From Flavobacteriales bacterium MED-G22 (GTDB taxonomy: Bacteria > Bacteroidota > Bacteroidia > Flavobacteriales > Flavobacteriaceae), in NCBI GenBank assembly GCA_002457295.1, contig NTKF01000004.1, forward strand, positions 1 to 52,722: a stretch of 52,722 bases of DNA, written 5' to 3'. Under the pieces are notes generated by a model. It was given only the letters and a program-made list of their open reading frames with translations, ran no database searches and was not told the origin of the DNA. The position numbers were made by a program, and so were the translations under genes. Shown piece by piece: positions 26,489-35,213 of this stretch. Numbering within the stretch: the stretch's first letter is position 1; every line of letters starts with the position of its first letter.

Positions 26489-27693
26489 ATTTCTTGGGAA
26501 CTTAACTGAAATATGTCTTCAAGTAAGGCAACTGTTGTAGCAGCTTTTTTAGGATTTTCTTTAAGATAGGTAGCAACCTGACCCGTTATTTTTTGAGCCA
26601 TATAGGCAGCATCTTCATTTTTTATTGGATCCACATCTCCGTGAGAAGAAAACAATAATTTTTCTTTAATGGCTTTTAGGGTTGGAGCAAATTTCCGATG
26701 TTCAAGCCATTCTAAAAATTCATTCTCAATGTTGTTTAAAATTTCTTCTGCTTTAGGAAGGTATTTTTTTCGCTCTTTTATGGAAGTATTTGTGATTTGT
26801 GAGAGCTCATCAAGATGAATTAATTTCACATAATTCAAGGTTTCAATTTCTGGATCTACATTTCTGGGCATTGACAGATCTAAGATGTGTAGTGGCTTGT
26901 CAGTATAAACCATATCAGCCGTTAGTGTTGGGCGTTGTGAACCTGTAGCCACAATTAACAAATCTGTATTTCTAAGTTGAGAAGTCAATTGACCATAAGG
27001 CTTTACTTGAACAGGAAATTTTTTTGCAACAGCGGTTGCTTTTTCTTCTGTTCTGTTGATGAGTACAATGTGATCATTCTGTGTATGTTTTACTAAATTC
27101 TCACACGTATTTCTCCCGATCTTACCCGTACCAAAAAGTAAAATATTCTTTTCAGAAATAGAAGGTACATGTTGCATAATATATTGTACAGCGGCAAATG
27201 CAACAGAAGTCGCACCCGAAGAAATTTTTGTTTCAGTTTTGATTCTCTTGCTTGCCTGAATAACAGCATTCACCAACCGTTCAGTGTAGCTATTGACTAA
27301 GCCCATTTTTTTAGCTCTATAAAAACTTTGTTTTAATTGTCCAATAACTTCAAAATCCCCTAAAATTTGACTTTCAAGCCCAGTTCCCACACGAAAAAGA
27401 TGATGAAAAGCTGCACGTCCGGAGAGGACATACCCCTTTTTTTCTAGAATAGCCGTTGTCCCATTTGAATATTCACAGAGTAAATTTTTTAGTGCCTCAG
27501 CATGTTGTCCCCATGCATAAATTTCAGTCCTGTTACATGTGTTGAGCAGTAACATTTCTTTGTAATTTTTTTCTTTGGCAGCTAATTGAAGAGCGTGTAC
27601 ACTGGTTTCGTCGAGGCTAAATTTTCCTCTCGTGTCTAAATCTGCATTTTTATAACTGATGCCTACACAAAAAAAGTGAGGTGTATGGGTCAT
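26485..27693 (-). CDS. hemA: Glutamyl-tRNA reductase
   Basis: The first committed enzyme of the C5 heme route, reducing glutamyl-tRNA to glutamate-1-semialdehyde with NADPH. The nucleophilic Cys53 lies in LLLNTCNRTEIYA. The NADPH domain has LLFGTGKIGRNTCENL, and the C-terminal dimerisation helices follow. At 402 residues it is complete. It is the first gene of the leftward operon hemA-hemC-hemD-hemE-hemF-antiporter-hemB, with promoter elements at 27713-27744. hemL, needed for the next step, is not in the window. Confidence 0.95.
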   Translation of the reverse strand: MTHTPHFFCVGISYKNADLDTRGKFSLDETSVHALQLAAKEKNYKEMLLLNTCNRTEIYAWGQHAEALKNLLCEYSNGTTAILEKKGYVLSGRAAFHHLFRVGTGLESQILGDFEVIGQLKQSFYRAKKMGLVNSYTERLVNAVIQASKRIKTETKISSGATSVAFAAVQYIMQHVPSISEKNILLFGTGKIGRNTCENLVKHTQNDHIVLINRTEEKATAVAKKFPVQVKPYGQLTSQLRNTDLLIVATGSQRPTLTADMVYTDKPLHILDLSMPRNVDPEIETLNYVKLIHLDELSQITNTSIKERKKYLPKAEEILNNIENEFLEWLEHRKFAPTLKAIKEKLLFSSHGDVDPIKNEDAAYMAQKITGQVATYLKENPKKAATTVALLEDIFQLSSQEI

Positions 27694-27712
27694 AAATTCC
27701 TAAATCCTACAG

Positions 27713-27744
27713 CAAAAGTAAAGGACTAAAAAAACTAAAAACAA
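27713..27744 (-). promoter_or_regulatory. Predicted promoter of the hem operon
   Basis: On the minus strand TTG (27744-27742) is followed by 21 bp and TACTTTTG (27720-27713). The -7 box is an exact TAnnTTTG match and the spacing is at the upper edge of the Bacteroidetes range. It ends 19 bp before the hemA ATG at 27693, so the leader would be short. Confidence 0.5.
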
Positions 27745-27786
27745 CGCTAAAAAGACTTTTTGTAACGTGAAAGGTTTTTAACTATA

Positions 27787-27807
27787 AATTTAGAACTCTT
27801 CTAAATT
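27787..27807. promoter_or_regulatory. Perfect 21-bp palindrome between hemA and the AraC regulator
   Basis: AATTTAGAA (27787-27795) and TTCTAAATT (27799-27807) are exact reverse complements around the 3-bp centre CTC. The site ends 4 bp before the -7 box of the rightward araC-type gene, so a protein bound here would cover the region where the -33 element should be. A dimeric regulator, either an iron-dependent repressor or the adjacent PchR-like protein, is the expected ligand. The TTTAGA/TCTAAA halves recall iron-regulator boxes as I remember them from this phylum, which should be checked. Confidence 0.55.
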
Positions 27808-27811
27808 AGTT

Positions 27812-27819
27812 TAATTTTG
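27812..27819 (+). promoter_or_regulatory. -7 box of the AraC-hemH-MATE-hemJ arm
   Basis: TAATTTTG is an exact TAnnTTTG match. It lies 51 bp before the ATG at 27871 and 4 bp after the 21-bp palindrome. No TTG is found at the -33 distance, which fits a promoter that depends on, or is blocked by, a protein at the palindrome. Confidence 0.4.
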
Positions 27820-27870
27820 TAGTGTTATAAAGATAAAAAGAAAAAGTATTGTTATAAATCAAAAATTGAT

Positions 27871-28758
27871 ATGAAAAAAAATGACGAAGGAGGTACACAA
27901 GAAGTAGCAGTCTTAGAAAAAGATTTTTTGGTAGTTCGATTTAAAAATGAAGGTAAAAATCCTACAGTCTTTCAGCAAGAAGTGAATTTAGCATTTATTC
28001 AATTTCATTTTTGTTTAAAAGGGCAGCTAAATTTTTTATATAATAGTGGGAGTTATAATTTTCCACTTTCAGAAGATAATTCTATGTTACTTTATAATCC
28101 TCAAAAAGCACTCCCTATAGAAGTGGAGATGCAACCCCAATCTTGGTTAGTGAGCATAGCCATTTCAATAAAAAAATTTCATTCTCTTTTTTCTAATGAT
28201 GCTGAGCATATTACCTTTTTAAGTCCAGAAAATAATGCCAAGAAATTTTATGACACAAAAGTGTTCACACCCTCCATGGCTGTTGTAATTAGTCAAATTT
28301 TGCAAGCCAAAATACATCCTAGTATGCGCAACCTTTATCTAAGAGGAAAAGTTTATGAATTACTGTCTTTGTTTTTCAATGTGACTGAAGAGAACGCAGC
28401 TACAGAACAATGTCCTTTTTTATTAGATGAAGAAAATGTTAGACGTATTAGAAGTGCTAAAACCATATTGCTAAATCGCATGACAGATCCGCCTACATTA
28501 GAATCTCTAGCGGCAGAAATAGGATTGAACATTAAGAAATTAAAAGAAGGCTTCAAACAGCTTTATGGAGATACTGTATATGCTTACTTGTTAGATCACA
28601 AAATGGAAGAAGCAAGACGTATGTTGGAAGAACGACAATATAATGTCAATGAAGTAGGAATGAAGTTAGGATACAGCACAGCGAGTCATTTTATTGCGGC
28701 TTTTAAAAAGAAATTTGGAACTACTCCAAAGAAATATTTAATGTCCTTATCTTCGTAA
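27871..28758 (+). CDS. AraC-family transcriptional regulator, PchR-like
   Basis: A 295-residue regulator. The N-terminal part (FIQFHFCLKGQLNFLYN, then SMLLYNPQ) resembles the ligand-binding region of PchR, which senses ferric siderophore. The C-terminal AraC/XylS domain has two helix-turn-helix motifs: PTLESLAAEIGLNIKKLKEG and YNVNEVGMKLGYSTASHFIA followed by AFKKKFGTTPKKYL. It is divergent from hemA and 10 bp upstream of hemH. It probably controls one or both heme arms in response to iron, heme or a porphyrin; the ligand is unknown. The palindrome in front of it could mediate autoregulation. Confidence 0.88.
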   Translation: MKKNDEGGTQEVAVLEKDFLVVRFKNEGKNPTVFQQEVNLAFIQFHFCLKGQLNFLYNSGSYNFPLSEDNSMLLYNPQKALPIEVEMQPQSWLVSIAISIKKFHSLFSNDAEHITFLSPENNAKKFYDTKVFTPSMAVVISQILQAKIHPSMRNLYLRGKVYELLSLFFNVTEENAATEQCPFLLDEENVRRIRSAKTILLNRMTDPPTLESLAAEIGLNIKKLKEGFKQLYGDTVYAYLLDHKMEEARRMLEERQYNVNEVGMKLGYSTASHFIAAFKKKFGTTPKKYLMSLSS

Positions 28759-28768
28759 AAAAATTGAA

Positions 28769-29797
28769 ATGAAAGGAGTATTGCTAGTCAATCTGGGTTC
28801 TCCAGATAGTACAAGTACGAAAGATGTAAGGAACTATTTAGACGAATTTTTAATGGATGAACGGGTAATTGATTTACCCCTTTGGTTTCGTACTTTTTTA
28901 GTGCGAGGCATTATTTTAAACACGAGGCCTAAAAAATCAGCTAAAGCCTACAGAAAAATTTGGTGGGAAGAGGGTTCTCCGCTTATTGTTCTTTCAGAAA
29001 GATTACAAAACAAGGTACAAGAAAAGACAAGTGTCCCTATTGCCCTCGCGATGCGCTATGGAAATCCATCAATAAAAAAGGGGCTTCAAGAATTAGCCGA
29101 TCAAAAAGTAGATGAAGTGCTACTCGTTCCTTTATATCCCCAATTTGCTATGGCTACCACAGAAACGATTCTTGTGATGGCAGAATCACTTCGTAAGGAA
29201 TATTTTCCAGAAATGCATTTTACTTCGCTACCAGCTTTTTATAATCATGAAGACTATATTCGTGTATTGTCAAGCTCCATTCAAGAAGCACTACAGGGTA
29301 AGGAATGGGAACATTTATTGTTTTCTTACCATGGTGTACCAGAGCGACACATTCGCAAATCCGATATCACAAAATCACATTGCAAGATGGATGGAAAATG
29401 TTGTTTTAAAGATTCTCCAGCTCACCAATATTGCTATCGGCATCAATGTGAAATAACCACAACTCAAGTGGCTGCATATTTGGGACTGAAACCAGAAACG
29501 TATTCCACATCATTCCAATCTCGATTGGGGTTAGACCCATGGCTCCAACCTTACACAGACAAAACAGTGGCGGCATTTGCTAAAAAAGGAGTGAAAAAAA
29601 TGGCCATTGTAACCCCCGCTTTTGTTTCTGATTGTTTAGAAACCTTAGAAGAAATAGGAATGGAAGCGGTTGAAGATTTCGAAGAAAAAGGGGGAGAACA
29701 TTTGGAGGTTATTCCATGCATAAATGATCGAGAAGATTGGGTAAATGTGTTGAGTCGATGGATCGATGAATGGGCCACAACCACCATAGCTCAATGA
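28769..29797 (+). CDS. hemH: Ferrochelatase
   Basis: HemH inserts ferrous iron into a porphyrin. The catalytic histidine is His188 in FSYHGVPERHIRKSD, and the acidic partner is in PAFVSDCLETLEEIG. SFQSRLGLDPWLQPYT is the usual signature. A Cys-rich segment follows the active site (SHCKMDGKCC and YCYRHQCE), as in many Bacteroidetes ferrochelatases. Its start is 10 bp after the AraC gene and its stop overlaps the MATE start by 4 bp. Confidence 0.96.
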   Translation: MKGVLLVNLGSPDSTSTKDVRNYLDEFLMDERVIDLPLWFRTFLVRGIILNTRPKKSAKAYRKIWWEEGSPLIVLSERLQNKVQEKTSVPIALAMRYGNPSIKKGLQELADQKVDEVLLVPLYPQFAMATTETILVMAESLRKEYFPEMHFTSLPAFYNHEDYIRVLSSSIQEALQGKEWEHLLFSYHGVPERHIRKSDITKSHCKMDGKCCFKDSPAHQYCYRHQCEITTTQVAAYLGLKPETYSTSFQSRLGLDPWLQPYTDKTVAAFAKKGVKKMAIVTPAFVSDCLETLEEIGMEAVEDFEEKGGEHLEVIPCINDREDWVNVLSRWIDEWATTTIAQ

Positions 29798-31146
29798 GTG
29801 AGAGTTCTTCATCTTCACTAGCTACTCAAGCGATTCCTAAACTCCTTATTCAGCAAGCATTGCCAGCCTCCGTGGGCATTTTAGTAATGTCTTTGAATAT
29901 TCTAATCGACACATTATTTGTGGGTCAATGGATAGGAGCGTATGCCATTGCCGCCATAAATATAGTGCTACCAGTTTCTTTTTTTATTGCCGCTCTGGGC
30001 ATGTCAATTGGCATTGGAGGCTCCTCTATTATTTCTAGAGCACTTGGAGATAAAAATAAAGCCTTAGCCACAAAAACTTTTGGCAATCAACTAGCACTAA
30101 CCCTCACGGTAACACTCTTGTTTTCTGGTCTTGGTCTTTTTTTTTCAGATCAGATTATTCCCGTATTTGGAGGAAAAGACACCCTATTTGATATAGCAAA
30201 AATTTATTACGTGATCGTACTATATGGAGTGCCAGTTTTGGGATTTTGCATGATGTCTAATACTGTCATCAGAGCAGAAGGAAAACCAAAAAATGCCATG
30301 TATGCCATGTTATTGCCTTCTATTTCTAACTTGCTTTTAGATTATGTTTTTATTAAAGTTTTAGACCTTGGCATGTATGGTGCCGCTTGGGCAACTACCC
30401 TTTCTTATGGGGTTTGCGCCGGCTATATTCTCTATTTTTTTAGTTCAAAAAAATCAGAATTAAATTTAGTCTTATCTGATTTTAAATTGGATGCTAAGAT
30501 CGTAAAAGAAATTGGTGCTCTAGGATTTGTTACTCTATCAAGACAGGCGATGGTGAGCATTACGGTGCTTTTAGTAAACAATATTTTGTATCAATTGGGA
30601 GGAGCTTCCATTTTAGCAGTATATGCAATTATCAGTAGGATGCTAATGTTTGCCACTTTCCCCATTCTAGGAATCACTCAGGGGTTTTTACCCATTGCAG
30701 GCTATAATTTTGGCGCAAAACTATATGATCGTGTAAGACAGGTTATTTGGGTTTCTCTCAAATATGCTACTCTTTTAGCGACCCTAGTTTTTTTATTAAT
30801 TTTCTATTTTGCTGATGCTGTTCCCTACCTTTTTACAAAAGAATTTAAAGTTGCCAACGCAACTCCGAGTGCTTTGCGATGGGTTTTTGCTGCTTTGCCC
30901 ATTGTGGGAATACAACTTATTGGTGCAGCATTTTTTCAAGCAATAGGCAAAGCAATCCCTGCCCTTTTACTGACACTCACTAGGCAAGGTTTTTTCTTTA
31001 TTCCTTTGTTGTTTCTTTTTTCTTCCCAATGGGGCATTATTGGGGTTTGGATGTCTTTTCCAGCTTCAGAAGTGCTAGCTACCCTTGTAACAGCATACTT
31101 TCTAAGGCAAGAGATTAAAAAGCAAAGATTGCTGTATAACAGCTGA
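29794..31146 (+). CDS. MATE-family efflux transporter
   Basis: A MATE (multi-antimicrobial extrusion) protein of about 450 residues with some twelve hydrophobic segments in two halves. Typical segments are LPASVGILVMSLNILIDTLF, GGSSIISRALGDKN and RAEGKPKNAMYAMLLPSISN. It is usually driven by a Na+ or H+ gradient and exports cationic or amphipathic compounds. The ATG at 29794 overlaps the hemH stop (ATGA), so production is translationally coupled to ferrochelatase. This suggests, without proving it, a substrate linked to heme or porphyrin. An earlier in-frame ATG at 29770 lies inside hemH and is less likely. Confidence 0.9.
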   Translation: MSESSSSSLATQAIPKLLIQQALPASVGILVMSLNILIDTLFVGQWIGAYAIAAINIVLPVSFFIAALGMSIGIGGSSIISRALGDKNKALATKTFGNQLALTLTVTLLFSGLGLFFSDQIIPVFGGKDTLFDIAKIYYVIVLYGVPVLGFCMMSNTVIRAEGKPKNAMYAMLLPSISNLLLDYVFIKVLDLGMYGAAWATTLSYGVCAGYILYFFSSKKSELNLVLSDFKLDAKIVKEIGALGFVTLSRQAMVSITVLLVNNILYQLGGASILAVYAIISRMLMFATFPILGITQGFLPIAGYNFGAKLYDRVRQVIWVSLKYATLLATLVFLLIFYFADAVPYLFTKEFKVANATPSALRWVFAALPIVGIQLIGAAFFQAIGKAIPALLLTLTRQGFFFIPLLFLFSSQWGIIGVWMSFPASEVLATLVTAYFLRQEIKKQRLLYNS

Positions 31147-31200
31147 AATCAGCCAAACCATTCCAATTTTTGTATTTTTAAATTTTAAAATCAAATAGAC

Positions 31201-31743
31201 TTGTATTATAACTATTTTAAGGCATTACATATTATTTTTGTAATCACATGGTTTGCTGGTCTTTTTTATATTCCTAGATTATTTATTTATCATTTGCAGG
31301 CGCAGAAAATGGAAGAACCAAAGCGTTCAATTTTGTCCGATCAATTTAAACTGATGAGTCGTAGACTATGGAATATAATTACTTGGCCCTCAGCTATACT
31401 GGCTATTATATTTGCTTTGCTCCTTTTGATTTTGATGCCAGAATGGCTCACGCAATCTTGGATGATAGTGAAGTTATCTTTTGTGATCGGATTGATTTTT
31501 TATCATTTGAAAACGCATCAGATGTATAAGCAAATGCAACAAAATGTTTTTAAACACAGTGAGACTTTTATGCGGTTCTGGAATGAAGGCGCTACCCTAC
31601 TTCTGTTTGCCATTGTTTTTCTTGTAGCACTAAAAAACACATTGCAATGGTGGTGGGGCATCCTTGGTATAGTAGTGTTGGGTTTTCTTCTTTATTTAGG
31701 AATCAAAGCTTACAAGAAAACAGTAAAGAATTCTAAAAATTAG
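31201..31743 (+). CDS. hemJ: Protoporphyrinogen IX oxidase, HemJ type
   Basis: A small polytopic protein of 180 residues matching HemJ, which oxidises protoporphyrinogen IX to protoporphyrin IX. Hallmarks are His10 in ALHIIFVITWFAGLFYIPRL, the lysine at 91 in VKLSFVIGLIFYHLK and Arg125 in FMRFWNEGATLL; His10 is thought to bind heme. It supplies the only step between HemF and HemH not encoded by the other genes here. The start is TTG at 31201. The next methionine is at residue 37 and would remove His10, so the TTG is well supported. The kinase gene starts 3 bp after the stop. Confidence 0.92.
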   Translation: MYYNYFKALHIIFVITWFAGLFYIPRLFIYHLQAQKMEEPKRSILSDQFKLMSRRLWNIITWPSAILAIIFALLLLILMPEWLTQSWMIVKLSFVIGLIFYHLKTHQMYKQMQQNVFKHSETFMRFWNEGATLLLFAIVFLVALKNTLQWWWGILGIVVLGFLLYLGIKAYKKTVKNSKN

Positions 31744-31746
31744 GCT

Positions 31747-33198
31747 ATGCTAATGTTTCCGAAAATGGCATTGAGAACCCGAATTTTTTTATTTATGGGT
31801 GGGATTCTCATACTTGCAGGGGTTTTGATTTTAGGTTTTACGAGTTTTCAATATGAATCACAAAGAGATGCCTATCATCAAGGGAGGTTAGACAGAAAAG
31901 AAGCCCAAATTGCACGGCACATCGGTCATTTGGTCAATAAATATGAATTGTCTCAAAAGCCTGATAGTCTCTGGCGCCCTTTTAAAGAAGATTTTGAAAA
32001 AATCAATTCTATTCATAATGTGCAGTATTCTCTTTTCAATATTGAAGGAAAACCGTTGTTTATTTATCACACCCCACTAGCAGTGATTGCCAATAATTAT
32101 GAATTAGAAAATCAATTAATTGAAAATATTAAAATCAGTGAAGGGGAACGATTTTTGGAAAATAATTTTGCAGATCTCGATAAATTTAGTGCTTCGTATA
32201 GTCTTCTAAGAGATCGCTACAATCGTCCTTATGCTATATTGTTTTTCCCCTATTTCGAGGACATCTCTTTTTCTGAAAATGAACTCAACACTTTTTTAAG
32301 TAGTCTATATCAAATTTATATTTTACTCTTTTTAGGTGTGTTATTGCTCTCCTATTTCCTTTCAAAATGGATTACACGTTCTTTAGAGGCCATTAGGATT
32401 AAAATTGATCAAACTGGTTTGCTGACAAGAAATGAAAAAATTCACATTAACAACGCCACCAAAGAGATTGATGGACTGGTGAACTCCTACAATCGAATGA
32501 TTGACGACCTTGAAGCTAGCGCCAAAAAATTAGCACAATCAGAACGCAAACAAGCTTGGGAACAAATGGCTAGACAGGTGGCACACGAAATCAAAAATCC
32601 ACTCACTCCAATGCGTCTCACAGTGCAAAGTTTTCAAAGAAAATTCAAGCCTAATATGACAGAGGCTTCTTCTGAAGTTGAGGCATTTTCTCAAACCCTA
32701 TTAGAACAAATTGATACTATGAGTGAGGTGGCCAACGCTTTTTCAGATTTTGCAACCCTACCCCAAGCAAAAAAAACAAAAGTAGATTTGGTTGAAGCTA
32801 CCAGAAAAGCAATCAATGTTTTTGATCGTGATCAGATTTCATTTTCAACCGAAAAAGAACAGGTTTATCATCAGCTAGATCGATCTCAATGGATTCGAGT
32901 GATGACCAATTTAGTACACAACGCTTTTCAGTCTGTTCCTGAAAAACGGAAACCTGAAATTAGCATCAAAATTCAAAACACAAAAATGGCAACAACCGTT
33001 TTGATTGAAGATAACGGAAGTGGTATACCTCCTGCTTTGAAGGACAAAATATTTGAACCTAAATTTACAACTAAAACAGGGGGTATGGGGCTAGGTTTAG
33101 GGATAGTAAAAAATATAATCAATTCACATCAAGGAGAAATATCTTTTGAAACCAACTCAATGGGAGGCACCACTTTCAAGGTGTATTTGAGGCACTAA
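31747..33198 (+). CDS. NtrY-like sensor histidine kinase
   Basis: A membrane sensor kinase of 483 residues. The first transmembrane segment is at about 12-32, a periplasmic sensor of about 150 residues follows, and the second segment is around LYQIYILLFLGVLLLSYF. Then comes a HAMP-like linker. The H-box AHEIKNPLTPMRLTVQSFQR contains His280. The ATP-binding domain has NLVHNAFQSVP (N box), IEDNGSGIP (G1) and GGMGLGLGIVKNII (G2). The H-box form is typical of the NtrY group. No response regulator is next to it, so it is an orphan. It lies 3 bp after hemJ and is probably the last gene of that operon. Confidence 0.9.
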   Translation: MLMFPKMALRTRIFLFMGGILILAGVLILGFTSFQYESQRDAYHQGRLDRKEAQIARHIGHLVNKYELSQKPDSLWRPFKEDFEKINSIHNVQYSLFNIEGKPLFIYHTPLAVIANNYELENQLIENIKISEGERFLENNFADLDKFSASYSLLRDRYNRPYAILFFPYFEDISFSENELNTFLSSLYQIYILLFLGVLLLSYFLSKWITRSLEAIRIKIDQTGLLTRNEKIHINNATKEIDGLVNSYNRMIDDLEASAKKLAQSERKQAWEQMARQVAHEIKNPLTPMRLTVQSFQRKFKPNMTEASSEVEAFSQTLLEQIDTMSEVANAFSDFATLPQAKKTKVDLVEATRKAINVFDRDQISFSTEKEQVYHQLDRSQWIRVMTNLVHNAFQSVPEKRKPEISIKIQNTKMATTVLIEDNGSGIPPALKDKIFEPKFTTKTGGMGLGLGIVKNIINSHQGEISFETNSMGGTTFKVYLRH

Positions 33199-33935
33199 AT
33201 AGTGGTTGCTAACTCAGTTTTAATTATCCTTTCAACTTGATCAATCAAATCATTAGGATTCTCTTTTCCTATAACAATTGGTTGGTGAATTTTAAATAAA
33301 AGTTTTGTGGCTAAGGGCATAGGAAAGTAATTGTGTTGTGCCAATTGCCAAGAATTTTTTATACTCACAGGAATTATATAGGCCTCTGGCATGTTAGATA
33401 TCAAAACGCTTAGACCTCCCCTTTGAAAAGGTTTTGGTTTACCGTCTTTTGATCGGGTTCCTTCGGGAAAAATTATTACACCCCATTTTTTCTGGGCTAT
33501 CCTACAGGCAAAATCTTTAATTTGTGTTAGTGCTTTTTTTTTGTCTTTTCGATCAATCAAAACGGAGCCTCCGTGCCTTAAATTAAACGATACGCTTGGT
33601 ATTCCTTTGCCTAATTCTTTTTTACTTACAAATTTGAGATGGTGTTTTCTTAAATACCATATTAAGGGAGGGATATCATAGGTACTTTGATGGTTGGCAA
33701 CAACGATTAGTGATTTATGCTTTGGTAAAGGCTCTTCAATTTGAAATCGAATATCGGTACCTAACACTTTTAAACAACCCAAGAGGGAAAAATTTAGCCA
33801 ATCCACGCTTTTTTTATGGTATTGAAAACCAAAAAGATGTAAGGCTAGCCATTGTACTAAATAAAAAATACAAAGTAAAAAGCCAAAGCAAAGGTAGTAG
33901 AGTATATTGACAAAATAAACTACAATATTTTTCAT
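33195..33935 (-). CDS. plsC: 1-acyl-sn-glycerol-3-phosphate acyltransferase
   Basis: A PlsC-family acyltransferase for phosphatidate synthesis at the inner membrane. An N-terminal hydrophobic region precedes the catalytic NHX4D motif in VANHQSTYDIPP. The glycerol-phosphate-binding motif is FPEGTRSKDGK. I use the ATG at 33935, where the hydrophobic segment begins; an upstream TTG at 33965 is possible. Its stop overlaps that of the sensor kinase by 4 bp. Confidence 0.9.
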   Translation of the reverse strand: MKNIVVYFVNILYYLCFGFLLCIFYLVQWLALHLFGFQYHKKSVDWLNFSLLGCLKVLGTDIRFQIEEPLPKHKSLIVVANHQSTYDIPPLIWYLRKHHLKFVSKKELGKGIPSVSFNLRHGGSVLIDRKDKKKALTQIKDFACRIAQKKWGVIIFPEGTRSKDGKPKPFQRGGLSVLISNMPEAYIIPVSIKNSWQLAQHNYFPMPLATKLLFKIHQPIVIGKENPNDLIDQVERIIKTELATTI

Positions 33936-33972
33936 CAAAAATGGTTTCACCAGGGGCTTGGACAAAAAGCTA

Positions 33973-34383
33973 CTAGCAGTGCTCGTCGAAAGCTGCCTTC
34001 AAATTTTCAGCAATCATTTCTGCAGGGCGCCCCTCTATGTGGTGGCGTTCGATCATATGAACCAACTGACCCTCTTTGAAAAGGGCAATACTAGGTGAGG
34101 AGGGAGGAAACGGAATCATTTGGGCTCTTGCAGCTTCAGTAGCTTCAAAATCTACTCCTGCAAATACTGTGCAAAGGTGGGTAGGATTTTTTTCATGAGC
34201 CAAAGCATAACGCACGGCTGGTCTTGCATTTGCCGCAGCGCATCCACATACTGAATTGACTACTACTAGGGTCGTTCCTGATTGTGAAAGTGCATTATCA
34301 ACATCTTCTGGTGTTTGTAGCTCTTTAAAACCAACGCCTGTCAGTTCTTCGCGCATTGGTTTAACTAATTCTGCTGGATACAT
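33973..34383 (-). CDS. Bacilliredoxin BrxA/BrxB family protein
   Basis: A thioredoxin-like protein of 136 residues with the bacilliredoxin motif CGC (Cys46 and Cys48 in NSVCGCAAANARPAVRY). The family debacillithiolates proteins in Bacilli and is also common in Bacteroidetes. HLCTVFAGVDFEATEAAR and PFPPSSPSIALFKEG match the YphP/YqiW signature. Redox buffering is inferred. It is followed by plsC in the same direction and diverges from the DjlA-like gene. Confidence 0.93.
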   Translation of the reverse strand: MYPAELVKPMREELTGVGFKELQTPEDVDNALSQSGTTLVVVNSVCGCAAANARPAVRYALAHEKNPTHLCTVFAGVDFEATEAARAQMIPFPPSSPSIALFKEGQLVHMIERHHIEGRPAEMIAENLKAAFDEHC

Positions 34384-34476
34384 AGTTTTTTATTTACAAA
34401 TATAAAAAAGTAATGTATTTATTCTGTTTTGAAAGCCCAATTTAAATAGCGAAATTTGGGGCTCTAATTTGTAAGC

Positions 34477-35202
34477 ATGATAAAATGGTTTGCCGCTTTT
34501 ATGGGTTATTATTTTTTGCGCTTTCCTGGTGCTATTTTAGGTTTTTTTATAGGGTCATTTATTGATCAGATGAACAAGGGAAACCAATTCAGTTATTCTA
34601 TCGGTAGAAACCGAATGCAGCCTGAAGTTTTTGAGCTTAATTTATTAGCCTTAGCGGCCACAGTGATTAAAGCCGATGGGAATGTAAAAGCACAAGAACT
34701 TCAATATGTTCGAAACTTCTTTATAACTAATTATGGAGAAATGAAAGCGAGCTCCATTTTTAAAATATTTAATGAGCAGATAAAGAAGGAAACCCAAAAC
34801 ATTCGAGATCTAACACGAGTTATTTTAGAAAGAACCCGCTATGAGACGCGCTTACAAGTGCTGCATTTTCTTTTTGGGGTAGCCAACGCAGATGGAAGTA
34901 TTAGTGTTGAAGAGCTAAATAAAATCAACTCCATAGCAGAAGCTTTAGGCATTCGTTTTTCAGATATTGAGAGTATCAAAGCAATGTTTGTCAAATCGGC
35001 TGACCATGCCTACAAAATATTAGAAATCACCCCTCAGGCCAGTGATGGCGAAGTGAAAAAAGCCTATCGTGATATGGCTAAAAAGTACCACCCTGACAAA
35101 TTACAAAGTAAAGACCCAGCTCTTATCAAAGGCGCACAAGAAAAGTTTCAAGAAGTCCAAAAAGCCTATGAAACAATTCGAAAAACGCGTGGAATGAACT
35201 AA
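34477..35202 (+). CDS. DjlA-like membrane J-domain co-chaperone with TerB domain
   Basis: An N-terminal hydrophobic, Gly-rich segment ([20 protein letters not shown]) is followed by a TerB-like helical domain (about 45-160; [18 protein letters not shown] and [14 protein letters not shown]). A C-terminal J domain follows (about 173-237). The J domain keeps HPD in KKYHPDKLQ. This order matches DjlA, which recruits DnaK to the membrane. At 241 residues it is complete. The HupE/UreJ gene begins 11 bp downstream. Confidence 0.9.
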   Translation: MIKWFAAFMGYYFLRFPGAILGFFIGSFIDQMNKGNQFSYSIGRNRMQPEVFELNLLALAATVIKADGNVKAQELQYVRNFFITNYGEMKASSIFKIFNEQIKKETQNIRDLTRVILERTRYETRLQVLHFLFGVANADGSISVEELNKINSIAEALGIRFSDIESIKAMFVKSADHAYKILEITPQASDGEVKKAYRDMAKKYHPDKLQSKDPALIKGAQEKFQEVQKAYETIRKTRGMN

Positions 35203-35213
35203 AATAACTACTC

